Below are positions 11,883-26,788 of a stretch of 64,000 bases of DNA, piece by piece; positions within the stretch are counted from its first letter, which is position 1; each line of letters opens with the position of its first letter. The DNA comes from Absidia repens. Taxonomy: Eukaryota; Mucoromycota; Mucoromycetes; Mucorales; Cunninghamellaceae. The notes under the pieces were generated by a model. That model made no database searches. It worked only from the letters and a program-made list of their open reading frames with translations, and was not told the origin of the DNA. The position numbers and the translations under genes were made by a program. The stretch is from NCBI GenBank assembly GCA_002105175.1, contig MCGE01000011.1, positions 1,106,001 to 1,170,000 on the forward strand, given 5' to 3'.

Positions 11883-13461
11883 CTAAATTCCAAAAGGTAT
11901 GGGTTGTCCATTGATCACAGCCAAAATATTGTCCAATGCCATGCTAGCCATTTTCTCTCTTGTTTCAAGGGTAGCGCTTCCAATGTGGGGCAAAACAATG
12001 CAGTTTGAGAACTGATATAACTTGTGGTCCGTTGGCAGTGGCTCGGGAGTACAGACATCCAAGCCTACAGCACCCACCTTGCCGTCCTCAAGAGCCCGCA
12101 CTTGAATAATCAGAATGTATGAATAAATCAAAAGTACTGTTGGTAAAAACGCTGGCCCCTTCCCTTTTTTTTTTTTTTATTACCTAGATCGTCTTGCTTC
12201 ACAACGCCACCCCGAGAGGTATTAACAAATACCTATATAAAAAGGTATCAGATAATCAGAATGAGATCAGTAGACATAAATCACTATTGACTGTTCAAGC
12301 CTCTCTTACTGCCGTTGGTTTCATTTTTGAGAATGCTGTATAATCAAACATATCTTGTGTTTCGGGGGTCAGAGCAGAGCAAATCGTAATATAATCAGAG
12401 TGTTTTAGAAGGTCATCAAACGAGCTGAATTCGGCGCCAATGTCAGTTTCCGCTTGTAATTTTCGACTATTGAATAAAGTAACAGTGTCAGTACTATGAC
12501 ATCAATTTTTCCATTCCTAGGACACAAACACACACATATATATTCTTTCGTATTCATACCTACGACCATAGTACAAAATACGTGTAATCCCAAACGCTTT
12601 CAATCGATGCGCTACAGCTTGCCCAATGCGTCCAAGCCCAACCACACCTAAGGTTTTACCAGAAAATTGAGTCCCAAGTAGCCAATTTGGGCGCCATTCC
12701 CGCCACTTTTTTCCATGAAGCATAAAAATCAACCCGTCAGTTTTGTAGTTCCGCTCCTTCCGTTTACATGCTCTATAGTCTTACCTCGCCCTGTTCAGCA
12801 GCTCGAATACCCTATAAAATAATATATTATAAAACAAATCATATATTTCAAGTAAAAATTGTGTTGTAAGTATATCCATCTTTTCCTTGATCCCACTGAG
12901 TCAAACATACCTCTTTGATGCGTCGGGCAGCAGATAATAAGAGAAGAATGGTCAAATCGGCGGTCGCATCAGTCAGGCAGTCTGGTGTATACCCCATTTG
13001 TATATTCCTAGCTTTGAGCTCGTCAATATCGAGATGATCGAATCCAACGGACATGGTTGATACCACTTTGAGTTGAGGTCCTAGGTCATCAGAAGAAGAA
13101 GAAGAAGAAGAAGAAGAAGGATAAGGTCAGTAAAATATAGTATTAGTAAAAAGACAAAGCCAGCCTTGTCGTTTTAGTTTTTTTACCTGCAGCATCTAAT
13201 AGCGTTTTATCAATTTTGTCTGTTAGAAGGCAAAAAATTGCGTCGACACCTGAATAAATATATCGTACAAGGATAGGATAAGGTGAGTAAGAACTGAGAA
13301 AGATACATTTACTTCCCAATTTTTGTTTTACCTTTCACAGAATTCAAAAGTTCATCGCGAGGCATGGCACAATCTTTCTTCCATTGAATGAGTTCTAGGG
13401 ATTGTTCTTCCAGAAACTTTTGAGTGCTTGGTGGCAATTCACGCGTAACGAGAACTTTCAT
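11883..13461 (-). CDS. GRHPR: Glyoxylate/hydroxypyruvate reductase (D-2-hydroxyacid dehydrogenase)
   Basis: NAD(P)H-dependent 2-hydroxyacid dehydrogenase, reducing glyoxylate to glycolate and hydroxypyruvate to D-glycerate. It starts at 13461 ([20 protein letters not shown]) and is split by about seven short introns. Visible elements in order: [20 protein letters not shown] substrate-domain segment; [20 protein letters not shown]; cofactor Rossmann motif [20 protein letters not shown]; catalytic Arg in [16 protein letters not shown] (exon near 12184-12235); acidic partner in [15 protein letters not shown]; catalytic His in [21 protein letters not shown] terminus GQPIPFGI. All three catalytic positions (Arg, Glu, His) are intact. 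One intron carries a (GAA)n run near 13097-13120 and another a long A/T tract near 12164-12179. A broader D-lactate or phosphoglycerate dehydrogenase role is possible, but GRHPR fits best. Confidence 0.87.
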
Positions 13462-14286
13462 GATGATAATACAAAATAAGGAAGGGAACAAAGGGAGAAA
13501 GGACAAAAGGAAAATTTTAAAGCTTAAAAAAGTTACGAACTATTTTGGAACATTCAATCGCCGCTTTTAGCCAAGTTGAAGGGGGTGAATCAAAACCTTT
13601 AGTGTAAGTTTGTACTAGAGCGTGGGCGTGTGACTAGAGGACATATGTCTTCGATATGGCCACTACCATAGGGATTTTAGGCCCATGATTTTGTAGATGC
13701 AAACATACTAGCGTCCAATTATATATAAAGTGCACTTGCATTGTGGATGTCAGTATGCGGAGCTAGTACCAGAATGGCTGGGGAGCAGGCAGTTTTGGAT
13801 AAAAAGGTGCCAGTCAGGATTTCTCGGTAGATGTTTGTTCGGTACAGAACACAGTTCTAAATTTATTTGTAGTAGCAATTCAATGGAGATAATAGTGGCG
13901 TATCACTTACAGTGTCATACTGTCTTGTCCATATTTTCTACAAAACATTTTTCTATCAAATTACGTTCTTTTGGGGGGGGCAATGAGTTATCCGTAAAAA
14001 GAATATATTGTAATAGACACCTTTTATTTAGACAAAATAATAATAATAATAATAAATGCGGTATAGTAAATGCATTTTATAGACCTCTGAAGATAAAATA
14101 ATCGAACTCTTTTTACGAGTGCCTTAGCGATGCATGCATAAATGACGGTGTTTGAATATTTTCGATGTGACAGCCAAAATTTACACCACATACAGCCACC
14201 CAAAATTTTTTTGTTTTTCTGAAAAAAGGCCAATAGAAAAAGTTTTTAGTTGATTCCTTTTTTCTTTCCTTTTTTTTATAACCAAA
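13462..14286. other. Divergent promoter region, GRHPR / eIF4A
   Basis: About 825 bp between divergent starts. It includes an (AAT)n run (14036-14055) and a G8 run near 13973-13980. A 123-residue open frame crosses it but has no recognisable motif and is not called. Confidence 0.5.
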
Positions 14287-15995
14287 ATGAGGTAAGTAAC
14301 CTTTGATATGTTTTATGGTATCCTTCTACTTTGCTATAAGCAAGTTGGCTATCTGAAAGGGATTACAAATAAAAGTGAATATTTTACCACATAGCTTTTG
14401 ATCGTAACCAACTCTTTTTTTTTTTTTTTTTTTACCTTTTTTAGTGAACCTTTAACCGATATCACCGAAACTGAAATCGAAGTAAGCAGAAAACCATGAA
14501 ACAAAATATCAGAGAAAGGGTGCTGAACAGCATTAGAGTATGAATGGCTAGCAGATGATGTTCCCGTCATATCATCATCTCCAGGTTTTACTGACTTGAG
14601 TTTTTTTTTCATGTTACTAGTCCAACTGGGATGAAGTTGTTGATAACTTCGATAACATGAACTTGAAGACTGAACTTCTCCGTGGTGTGTATGCTTACGG
14701 GTAAGTAAAATAAAAGATAGCAGTATATGGTGTGGGATGAGGTATAACCGGAATACATACTTATCCATGCCCTTTGTTTTTCTCTAGTTTTGAACGTCCT
14801 TCTACTATTCAACAACGTGCTATTATGCCTGTCGTTAAGGGTCATGATGTGATTGCTCAAGCTCAATCTGGTACTGGTAAGACTGCTACCTTCTCCATCT
14901 CTATCCTTCAATCCATTGATGTGTCCCTCAAGCAAACTCAAGCTCTTATCCTTGCTCCTACCCGTGAATTGGCTCTTCAAATTCAAAAGGTTGTTTTGGC
15001 TCTTGGTGACTTTATGGGTATTGAATGTCATGCCTGTATTGGTGGTACCAACGTCCGTGAAGATATTGCCAAGCTCCAATCTGGTGTCCATATCGTGGTC
15101 GGTACTCCTGGTCGTGTCTTTGATATGATCAACAACCGTCGTGCCTTCAACACTGATGCCATGAAGATGTTTGTTTTGGATGAAGCTGATGAAATGTTGG
15201 CTCGTGGTTTCCGTGAACAAATTTATGACGTCTTCCAACTTATGCCCGGAGAAACCCAAGTGGTTCTTTTGTCTGCCACCATGCCTACTGATGTGTTGGA
15301 AGTGACCACCAAGTTCATGCGTGATCCTGTCCGTATCTTGGTCAAGCGTGATGAATTGACCTTGGAAGGTATCAAGCAATTCTACATTGCCGTCGACAAG
15401 GAAGAATGGAAATTGGACACCCTCTCTGATTTATATGAAACCGTTACCATCACCCAAGCTGTTATCTTCTGTAACACCCGTAGAAAGGTTGACTGGCTTA
15501 CCGACAAGCTTCACGAACGTGAATTCACTGTCTCTGCTATGCACGGTGATATGGACCAAGCTCAACGTGATGTCATTATGAAGGAATTCCGATCCGGTTC
15601 TTCTCGTGTTTTGATCACCACCGATTTATTGGCTCGTGGTATTGATGTCCAACAAGTTTCTTTGGTTATCAAGTAAGTGATATAACAAAACAGTACAGTG
15701 CTATGTTTTGTATGGTTTACTGATTGTCTCTTTTTTTTTTAGCTACGATCTTCCCTCCAACCGTGAAAACTACATTCACAGAATCGGTCGTGGTGGTCGT
15801 TTCGGTCGTAAGGGTGTCGCCATTAACTTCGTCTCCAACGAAGATGTTCGTATGATGCGTGATATTGAACAATTCTACAACACTCAAATTGAAGAAATGC
15901 CTTTGAACGTTGCTGATTTGTAAGTAATGATGAAGAGATCTGTGTATTGGCTATAGACGATGATGACTAACTTTTTTCTTTCATCTAGGATCTAA
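14287..15995 (+). CDS. TIF1: Eukaryotic initiation factor 4A (DEAD-box RNA helicase)
   Basis: eIF4A unwinds 5' UTR structure as part of eIF4F during cap-dependent translation initiation. The ATG at 14287 opens a 5-nt coding exon (ATG AG) spliced to [13 protein letters not shown], then [20 protein letters not shown] and the main exon at about 14788-15675. Helicase motifs, all intact: Q-motif around [20 protein letters not shown]; Ia [57 protein letters not shown] in the exon after 15741. The body ends [10 protein letters not shown], and the last coding exon contributes only 7 nt (about 15989-15995) for the final Ile and stop. Length is close to 400 residues, as expected. Codon use is strongly biased (GGT, GCT, CGT), fitting high expression. 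Confidence 0.96.
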
Positions 15996-17206
15996 ATATT
16001 GCAATATAAAGTAAAATAGAATGCCTTAAAAGAAAAAAAAAACTCCAAAATGAAATAAATTTGTCTCCTGTTTTTTGATTGAAAATTTTTTTGTCTTGGT
16101 CTCTTCATAATCATTTGGAAACATACAATAAGTGATACATTTTATGTGTATATCTTGTATGAGGATGGTTGATTTTGTGGTCGGTTTTATGTGTTGATGG
16201 GTAGGGAGGTGATTATTTAGAGAATGGGAGTTTGTGACTATTTTGCTTGGACTTTGAATGGTACAGCGTAATTTAGCAAGAATGTAAAGAAAACCTTTAT
16301 TTAAATTTCTTTATAAACTTCAAAAGAGCCTTGCACTTCCAAAAAATCGATCAACTGGGTGTTAGGGGAAAGGTTGTTAAATGTGGGTTGATCTACTGGC
16401 TTCAGCCGGCTGCATTTTTATTCTTATTGTTATATATACCTCACGAAAAAAAAAAAAAAAAAAAAAAAAAAGCTCTATTGTAGGATATACTGACAGAGAG
16501 AGAGAGAGAGGGACAGAGAGACCGTAGATTGATAAAGATTATGGAAGAACGGGAATAAGGCCAAGTTTTATAGCAAATTACCTAGAACTGTCAACCAATC
16601 ACTAGGCTTCTGAGGCAAAAGGAGGGCAAACAGTTACATAGTCTAGAAAGTAGTACAAAAAGCCCTGTATTGGTGACTACACAATCAAAATTATCTAAAT
16701 TCATTTATATGATTGATCTCGCGGGAATGTGGTTATCTTTGATATCAAGTTATTTAAGCCTGACAACCAGTTCCTGGGTATGGGGAGGATATTGGGTATA
16801 TTGGGTAAATTAGAAAGCGAGTGTTTAGTATAACCCTCACAAGCTTGCTATGATAGCGACATTGCTTACTATGAGTCAGAGGATGGATAATAAAAAGGAC
16901 ATATTTCATTGAAGATCTATGCGTAGATATTAAAACTAAAAACGAGGGCTCACTGTAGAGAGGGGTCTGATGAAGGTAGTTTTAGAGGAAGATTTAACGA
17001 ATGAGCAACACTAATCTAAAGGGACGATTGCAAAAAGGGATCCGGTGTATGGTACAAGGCATGAGAAAAAACAAAAGTCTACCTTTTATTGAAACACAAC
17101 AATGGTCGACACTGATCAAAACAGGGCAATGGTAATAAAAAAGGGAACTATTGGAGAATAAATGATAGAGTATAATGGAACATTTTTTATAGAAATATGT
17201 AAAAGG

Positions 17207-17520
17207 AGACATATTTTATTCAGATGTAGATACAAACTATATACAAATAATACTAAACTAAGCTAATGAAGGCTCCAAAAAGCTAGCTAATGGTGGTCCC
17301 AAATCCTGAATCCAAAATGAAAGGGTTTCCCCATGCTTCTTATAATCCCTGTTCTGAAACCCCTTCTAAACTAGTCCTGACCCTAATCTAAGATCACTAT
17401 AATCTCAAAGATGTTGAATGGTGAAGAAAAAAAAAAAAGGAAAATGAAAAGGAAGAGTGCAGAAAAAAATTAAAATGGGAGTAAATAAAATTCCACGTGG
17501 GCGGGATGTGAATTGATTTT
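17207..17520 (-). repeat. Dispersed repeat, copy C (reverse orientation)
   Basis: Read on the minus strand it starts with CCGCCCACGTGG (about 17495-17506), has a T/C tract (about 17416-17470), then GATTAGGGTCAGGACTAGTT, AAGGGGTTTCAGAACAGGGA, CATGGGGAAACCCTTTCATT and GGGACCACCATTAG, ending ATCTGAATAAAATATG (about 17210-17225). The order of elements is the same as in copies B and E. Confidence 0.83.
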
Positions 17521-17723
17521 TTGGCCTCTTGTGCTGATTTCGGTGCGATTTTATTTGGTGGATAGAAAAAAAGTGTCTCTGTGATTATCACTAACGTGAT
17601 TGTTCTTTTTTCATGACAGTAACAACTGCAACTCGATATCGACAACATGTTTCTTCTCTTTTCTTGATGTATTTGTAGACAAGATGGAGCAATTCCACCT
17701 AGTTAGTTAACCTCTGCCCTGTA

Positions 17724-17999
17724 GAGTGCCCTAACAAAGAAAATGCACACTTTTTGAGATACCGCTTGGAAGTAACCAGAACCGTAAAAATGGAAAGCCA
17801 TATTGCTCCTACTTCTACACTAGCTTTATGGCAGACGATTGCATGTGCTTTTTGTACGGTTATTAAAGCAATTGTTTGAGTAAAAAAGAATATATCGTAT
17901 ACGCGTAGAAATAGGAGCAATATGGCTTTCCATTTTTACGGTTCTGGTTACTTCCAAGCGGTATCTCAAAAAGTGTGCATTTTCTTTGTTAGGGCACTG
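17724..17999. mobile_element. MITE with 95-bp terminal inverted repeats, TA-flanked
   Basis: Left arm 17724-17818 and right arm 17905-17999 are reverse complements over 95 bp, with only two mismatches (the outermost base, and one C/T near the inner end); the spacer is 86 bp. TA dinucleotides flank both ends (17722-17723 and 18000-18001). The right end reads GGGCACTG before TA, so the terminus is CAGTGCCC, like Tc1/mariner ends (CAGTG). The left end reads GAGTGCCC, one substitution from this. There is no transposase frame. It is best read as a non-autonomous Tc1/mariner-type MITE, young because the arms hardly differ, and able to form a long RNA hairpin if transcribed. Confidence 0.87.
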
Positions 18000-19475
18000 T
18001 ACTGTGAATATGCACGTAAAAAAAAAAGCTGATATAGTTGCGTTAAAAAACAAAAGGATTGGGTATCATATGAGGCGGTACCGACCAGTCATCTTGCCCC
18101 GCGTCCCATCCACTGTATGATACGTGCACTAGGCTTGAAAAATAGGAGTCCAACGAAATTTCTTAAAAAATAGCCTTGGTGGAGGCATGAAAAAAAGATA
18201 GTGAAATGCTCTTAAAAAAGCAGCAAAGAGCGAATAAAAATATGATTATGATTGGGAACATTGTTCCATTTCACAATTATTATTTTATCATATTATATGG
18301 TTAAAGATTTTTTTATCAAGTAAGAAAAAAAATCTTGTCATTTCTGTGAGGTGTAAATTTTTTACACACTTGCAGAACTGCATCGCATTTTAAACGGAGA
18401 CGCTTGCAAATATGATTGAGTTTATGATGAAAATCTGTTTGTCGTGATCTGTTGTGATCTACTAATTATCATGATGTACTTATTGGTGATCGTATATACT
18501 GACCAAGGTAGTAGTCATTTAGATAAGAGGAGAATGTATGATTAAAAAACCAAATATCTAAATGTGTATGCATTCTTACGGGATATTCATCGACTCAAAA
18601 CCAAATAGCATAACACTCCCTTAATTTATCGTCTTAGCTCGTGTATCATACTGAGAAAAAAAAGACGATCAGCTCCCCATTGTGCGAGCTATTCCAAGAA
18701 ATATAATGTGAATTGCGATGCAGGAGTTTTTCTTTTGTCCTTCTCCCACCGTCATTGTTTTTTTTAAGCAACAAGTAGATCCCTTGGTATCGTGAGGTCG
18801 TCCCATACATTATGATTGGCTGTATATATTTATAAAAAGATACTGTACATATTATAATTCAAATGTGCATTTCTCGACAGAATTCTTGTCAGTATTGATT
18901 TACTTATTATCGTTGTTATGGCAAAACCGAAAATTGTAGAGAGACCCTTTTATAGAATCATACTGGAGAATCAAGGAGATCTAAAGGAGAAAAGTAAATA
19001 AAGGAAAAGTATTTTGCTTTGTAGTATCACACTCACATGCCCATCATTTCTCTCATTTTCACATTTCCCCTTATTTTTTTAATGCCAAATTGGTATTAAC
19101 ATTGAATCCCCGCTGGCGAGCAGACTTTTTTTTAGAAAAAAAAAAAAAAAAAACAAAAGCTGTAAAAATCGCAATCATAAGTTTTATACAAAACGCATAT
19201 AATAGTTTATTACAACTTTATGTATGCCATCACATATAACTAAGAATTGTAAGGTATAACCCCTGCGTTTTTAAGTCAAAATATTCAAAATTCCCTTTAT
19301 GTCAGTTCCCCTTTATTGCGATTTCCCCAGTTGTTTAACCCAGTGGCGCCCTTTTTTTTTTTTTTTCCTTTCCTCTCTCTCTTTTTCACTCACTCCTCTC
19401 TAATAATAAATTTTAAAAAATATTTTTCCTTACCTGTATCATATTTCAGTAACAAAAAAAAGGAACTAGGCTCTC

Positions 19476-22381
<2,906 letters not shown>

Positions 22382-22849
22382 TCTCAGTCGTCGTTTTCCT
22401 ACTCTTCCATTTGGCTTATCATCATCTCCATCCCTATCTTCCTTTATCCTTTTTCCATTCATCTGTATTTTATAATAGTCCCCGCCTGTCCTCATATGAC
22501 TTTATTTTGATTTCAATCAATACCCCTTTTGATGCACCAAAAATATTCAATTTCTCCCCTTTACAAAATCATAGCACCCCGTTACTACCTAGTTACTTTT
22601 TTTTTTATGTACTATACAAACAATAAAAACCGCTATTTTCCTTGATTCGTTAAATGCATTCACTATTTTATTTGACGCGTAAACACAATATTCCTATTCT
22701 ATCATTCATCTAACATAGTTCAAGTAATACCCCACATTTGTTTGCTCACACCTTCGATGCCATTAATCAAAAAAGAAAAGACAGACAATCAATGGTTAAT
22801 AAAGATATATATATATATTTATTTGCATGATAATGTAAACTAATATGAA
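22382..22849. other. Convergent spacer, VTC4 / RPN11
   Basis: AT-rich 3' flanks of two convergent genes, with AATAAA-like signals and a short (AT)n near 22806-22819. No coding signal. Confidence 0.55.
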
Positions 22850-24214
<1,365 letters not shown>

Positions 24215-24537
24215 GTTTGAATAATATATCTATATAAATGAAAAAAAAGGAAAAGGGAAAAGAACGAAAGAAAAAATCGAGTCCTGAGGAGCTTTAATGT
24301 GTCCCAAGTGACGCGTACAGGGAAAAAAAAATCCAACGACGGAGCGTAAAATTATTTTGACATAAGTGAGGGAGCTACCGCAGGAGTGCACAGTTTTATG
24401 CCCATAGTATAATCATTGTGCCTGCACTGACACACATTATATAGAGTAATTATATGCCACTGTGTCAACATATAAGGGGGAGTGAAAATGTGAGTTGTTG
24501 AACGAATGTGGATGAAATGAGCTTTCCAGGTTAAAAC

Positions 24538-24569
<32 letters not shown>

Positions 24570-25151
24570 CTTCATACAAGTACTCGTTGTAATTTTGAGC
24601 CAGAAGATCCTTGAAGGCGTAGAAGCGACAATTTACGATTTTGACAATTGGGCATATTACGCACTCGGTAAAATATTCAACCATTCGCCTGACTTTGTAC
24701 CGCATACAAGCAGTATTAAAGAAGGCCCAGTTAATAGGGTACCATAATCGAAATCTCGATGCCAATTTTAAGTGTACGCAAAAGTTGGTCGATCCAAAAA
24801 AGCGCCGCTTTAAAGTAAAAATAAATTGTGTCCAGCTCCATACTTTTTCTTTCTTTTCCTTCCAAATATATTTTTTATCTCTTTCTTCTTTCTCATATAC
24901 ATATCCTTCATATAAGGGAGACATTGGTCTAGCTGGCTCTTTTTTCAGTGTCTCATATACTTCTTTTTTCTTTATCAAATTTTGCCCTTCTATTTGGTCA
25001 ACATTGCAACTTGTATATCATTACCTTTCACTTCACTCATTCCCCCCACCTAAAAAAAGAGGTAAAGCTTCATACTATTACTGTTACTGTTTACATATAA
25101 CTATTGACTTACTTAGGTTCAATTTGCTTGCTTTTTTATCATTATTAGATA
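24215..25151. other. Divergent spacer, RPN11 / Sel1-repeat gene
   Basis: About 940 bp between divergent starts, with a poly(A) run at 24537-24566. A block at about 24567-24830 is less AT-biased and open for over 200 codons on the minus strand (24352-24978), but that frame crosses the poly(A) run and shows no known motif. A T/C-rich tract (24840-24900) and a possible 5' UTR intron lie just upstream of the plus-strand gene. Confidence 0.5.
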
Positions 25152-26412
25152 ATGGAAGGCATGTCAAGAGAAACATATATTGGTACGAAATTCATACCTC
25201 TACGACTCAAATGAAGACTCTCACCCTTTTTATCGACCTCCTTTATTGATTCTTTTTTGTTTTATTTTATTTTACTAGAAGCCAATGTATCAACAATACG
25301 AACCTCCTATGTAAAGCCATCTGGTTCGTTCAATCCCTCGATTCAAATGCCAACTTCTCCTATTGGGGACTTCTTCAACGATCAAGACGATATGGAAATC
25401 GACTCTGATACTCGCTCTCTTGACACTCCTGCACCAGTCAAATTTGTACGTCAAGATTCGGTACGGATGCGACATGCTGCCCCTATCGCTGCTCCTTCCA
25501 CCGCTGTTATTGAAAAACTCCAACCATTATCGCACTCCTCTCACCATCATTACACAGGACCTTCGGCGCCGGCGTCTCCTCCTTCTACTCAGTACAAAAC
25601 TCAATCCATTGCTCAGTCACCTCACTCACCTAGTCAACCATCACCGCAACTGCAACAGTCATCAGCTACTCACAGTTACTATGAAAAATCACCTCAGCAA
25701 AAACAGGAAGGGGTGCCGCAAAATCCTGTGGAAGCAATGGTTCAATCTGGTATTCGCTATCATGAATCTGGTCAACTGGAAAAGGCAACTGACTACTTTC
25801 GTCAAGCAGCTACTAGGGACTCGCCAATGGGTATGTTTTTGTATGGTGTTTCCTTACGGCATGGTTGGGTAAGGTTATTATTTATTGATATTATCATGAT
25901 GTGAGTCGCATACAAACTAACACTTCACTTTATCTAATTTCTTGTGATGACATTTTGATATTAGGGATGCAAAAGAAGTGAACATCTGGCTTTCCAATAT
26001 CTTCAAAAGGCAGCTGAACATGCAGTATTGGATCTGAATAGCCTATCAAGCACTGTGAATACATCAGCAAGCAAAGGGGAACTGATCATGGCGATTTATG
26101 AGATGGGCGTGTCTTTTCGTCATGGCTGGGGGGTAGGTTTAATGATATAGCATAGAAGGAATCACACTAACTAAACACATTGTTTATTGTGTATTTTAGT
26201 GCAAAAAGAACAAAGAAACTGCTGTGCATTTTTTCAAAATTGCTGCTGACTTGGGTGATCCGGACGCTCAAAATGATCTAGGTCATTGCTACCATCATGG
26301 AAACGGGACAAAGAAGGACTTACACTTGGCTGCAAAATACTATCGCAAGGCGGATAAACAAGGTCATGGTCTTATGGGAAATTCTTGGATTTGGAAACCA
26401 AAATATGATTAG
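25152..26412 (+). CDS. Sel1-repeat protein, Dsf2-like
   Basis: Exon 1 is inferred to start at the ATG at 25152 (MEGMSRETYI) and splices in phase to EANVSTIRTSYVKPSGSFNP (from about 25279). The N-terminal half is Ser/Pro/Gln-rich and disordered. The C-terminal half has Sel1-like helical repeats: SGIRYHESGQLEKATDYF, SPMGMFLYGVSLRHGWGCKR, AFQYLQKAAEHAV, YEMGVSFRHGWGCKKNKETA, AVHFFKIAADLGDPDAQNDL and GNGTKKDLHLAAKYYRKADK, ending GNSWIWKPKYD. The terminal GNSWI(W/Y)K-KY signature is, from memory, shared with budding yeast Dsf2 and relatives, which are poorly characterised. Sel1 repeats usually scaffold signalling or membrane complexes. The first exon is less certain than the rest. Confidence 0.68.
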
Positions 26413-26471
26413 CCTTTTATTTTTATTCTTTACTCTACACTCCTTTCTTTCAACTCCTCCATCGTCCCCCT

Positions 26472-26516
<45 letters not shown>

Positions 26517-26788
26517 TGCAAGTTTTTATACCTATTCTTCTTCTCGTTTATTTTTAGTATTCTTCTACATTTATTTATTTTTTGTCATTCAAAGAAATAT
26601 TAATAAAATTAAATACCTATTCTATCTTATTTTGAACTTCATTTGGTGTTGACAATGGTTATATTCTGTGATCTGAGCTCACTGTATGTGCAGCAGCGGG
26701 GTATGAATTATTAACGAACGAATATTAAACTTGTCGATGTTTTTTTGTTATTTTTCACTTTTTTTATTTTATCACCAATCCTTTCAAA
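26413..26788. other. Intergenic spacer with (CA)n
   Basis: 3' flank of the Sel1-repeat gene and promoter of SPT20, carrying a (CA)n microsatellite at about 26473-26513 and AATAAA-like signals. No separate gene. Confidence 0.55.

Larger units (their letters stand above)
15996..19475. other. Gene-free, repeat-bearing interval of about 3.5 kb
   Basis: No gene supported on either strand. It contains a poly(A) run (16446-16471), a GA-rich microsatellite (about 16494-16510), a reverse-strand dispersed-repeat copy (about 17207-17520) and a hairpin MITE (17724-17999). The stretch 18000-19300 shows nothing interpretable beyond A/T runs. Confidence 0.6.

Noticed and set aside
14609..15379. 256-codon minus-strand frame opposite eIF4A
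   Set aside because: Shadow of biased codon use in eIF4A; the plus strand has all helicase motifs.
4740..16640. Second dispersed repeat suggested by AGAACGG...CTAGAACTGTCAAC at about 4750-4810 and 16550-16600
   Set aside because: Matches are short and separated by unrelated sequence; chance similarity in AT-rich DNA cannot be excluded.
24352..24978. 208-codon minus-strand frame between RPN11 and the Sel1-repeat gene
   Set aside because: It crosses a 30-nt homopolymer and a T/C-rich promoter tract and shows no domain. Kept only as a low-interest observation.
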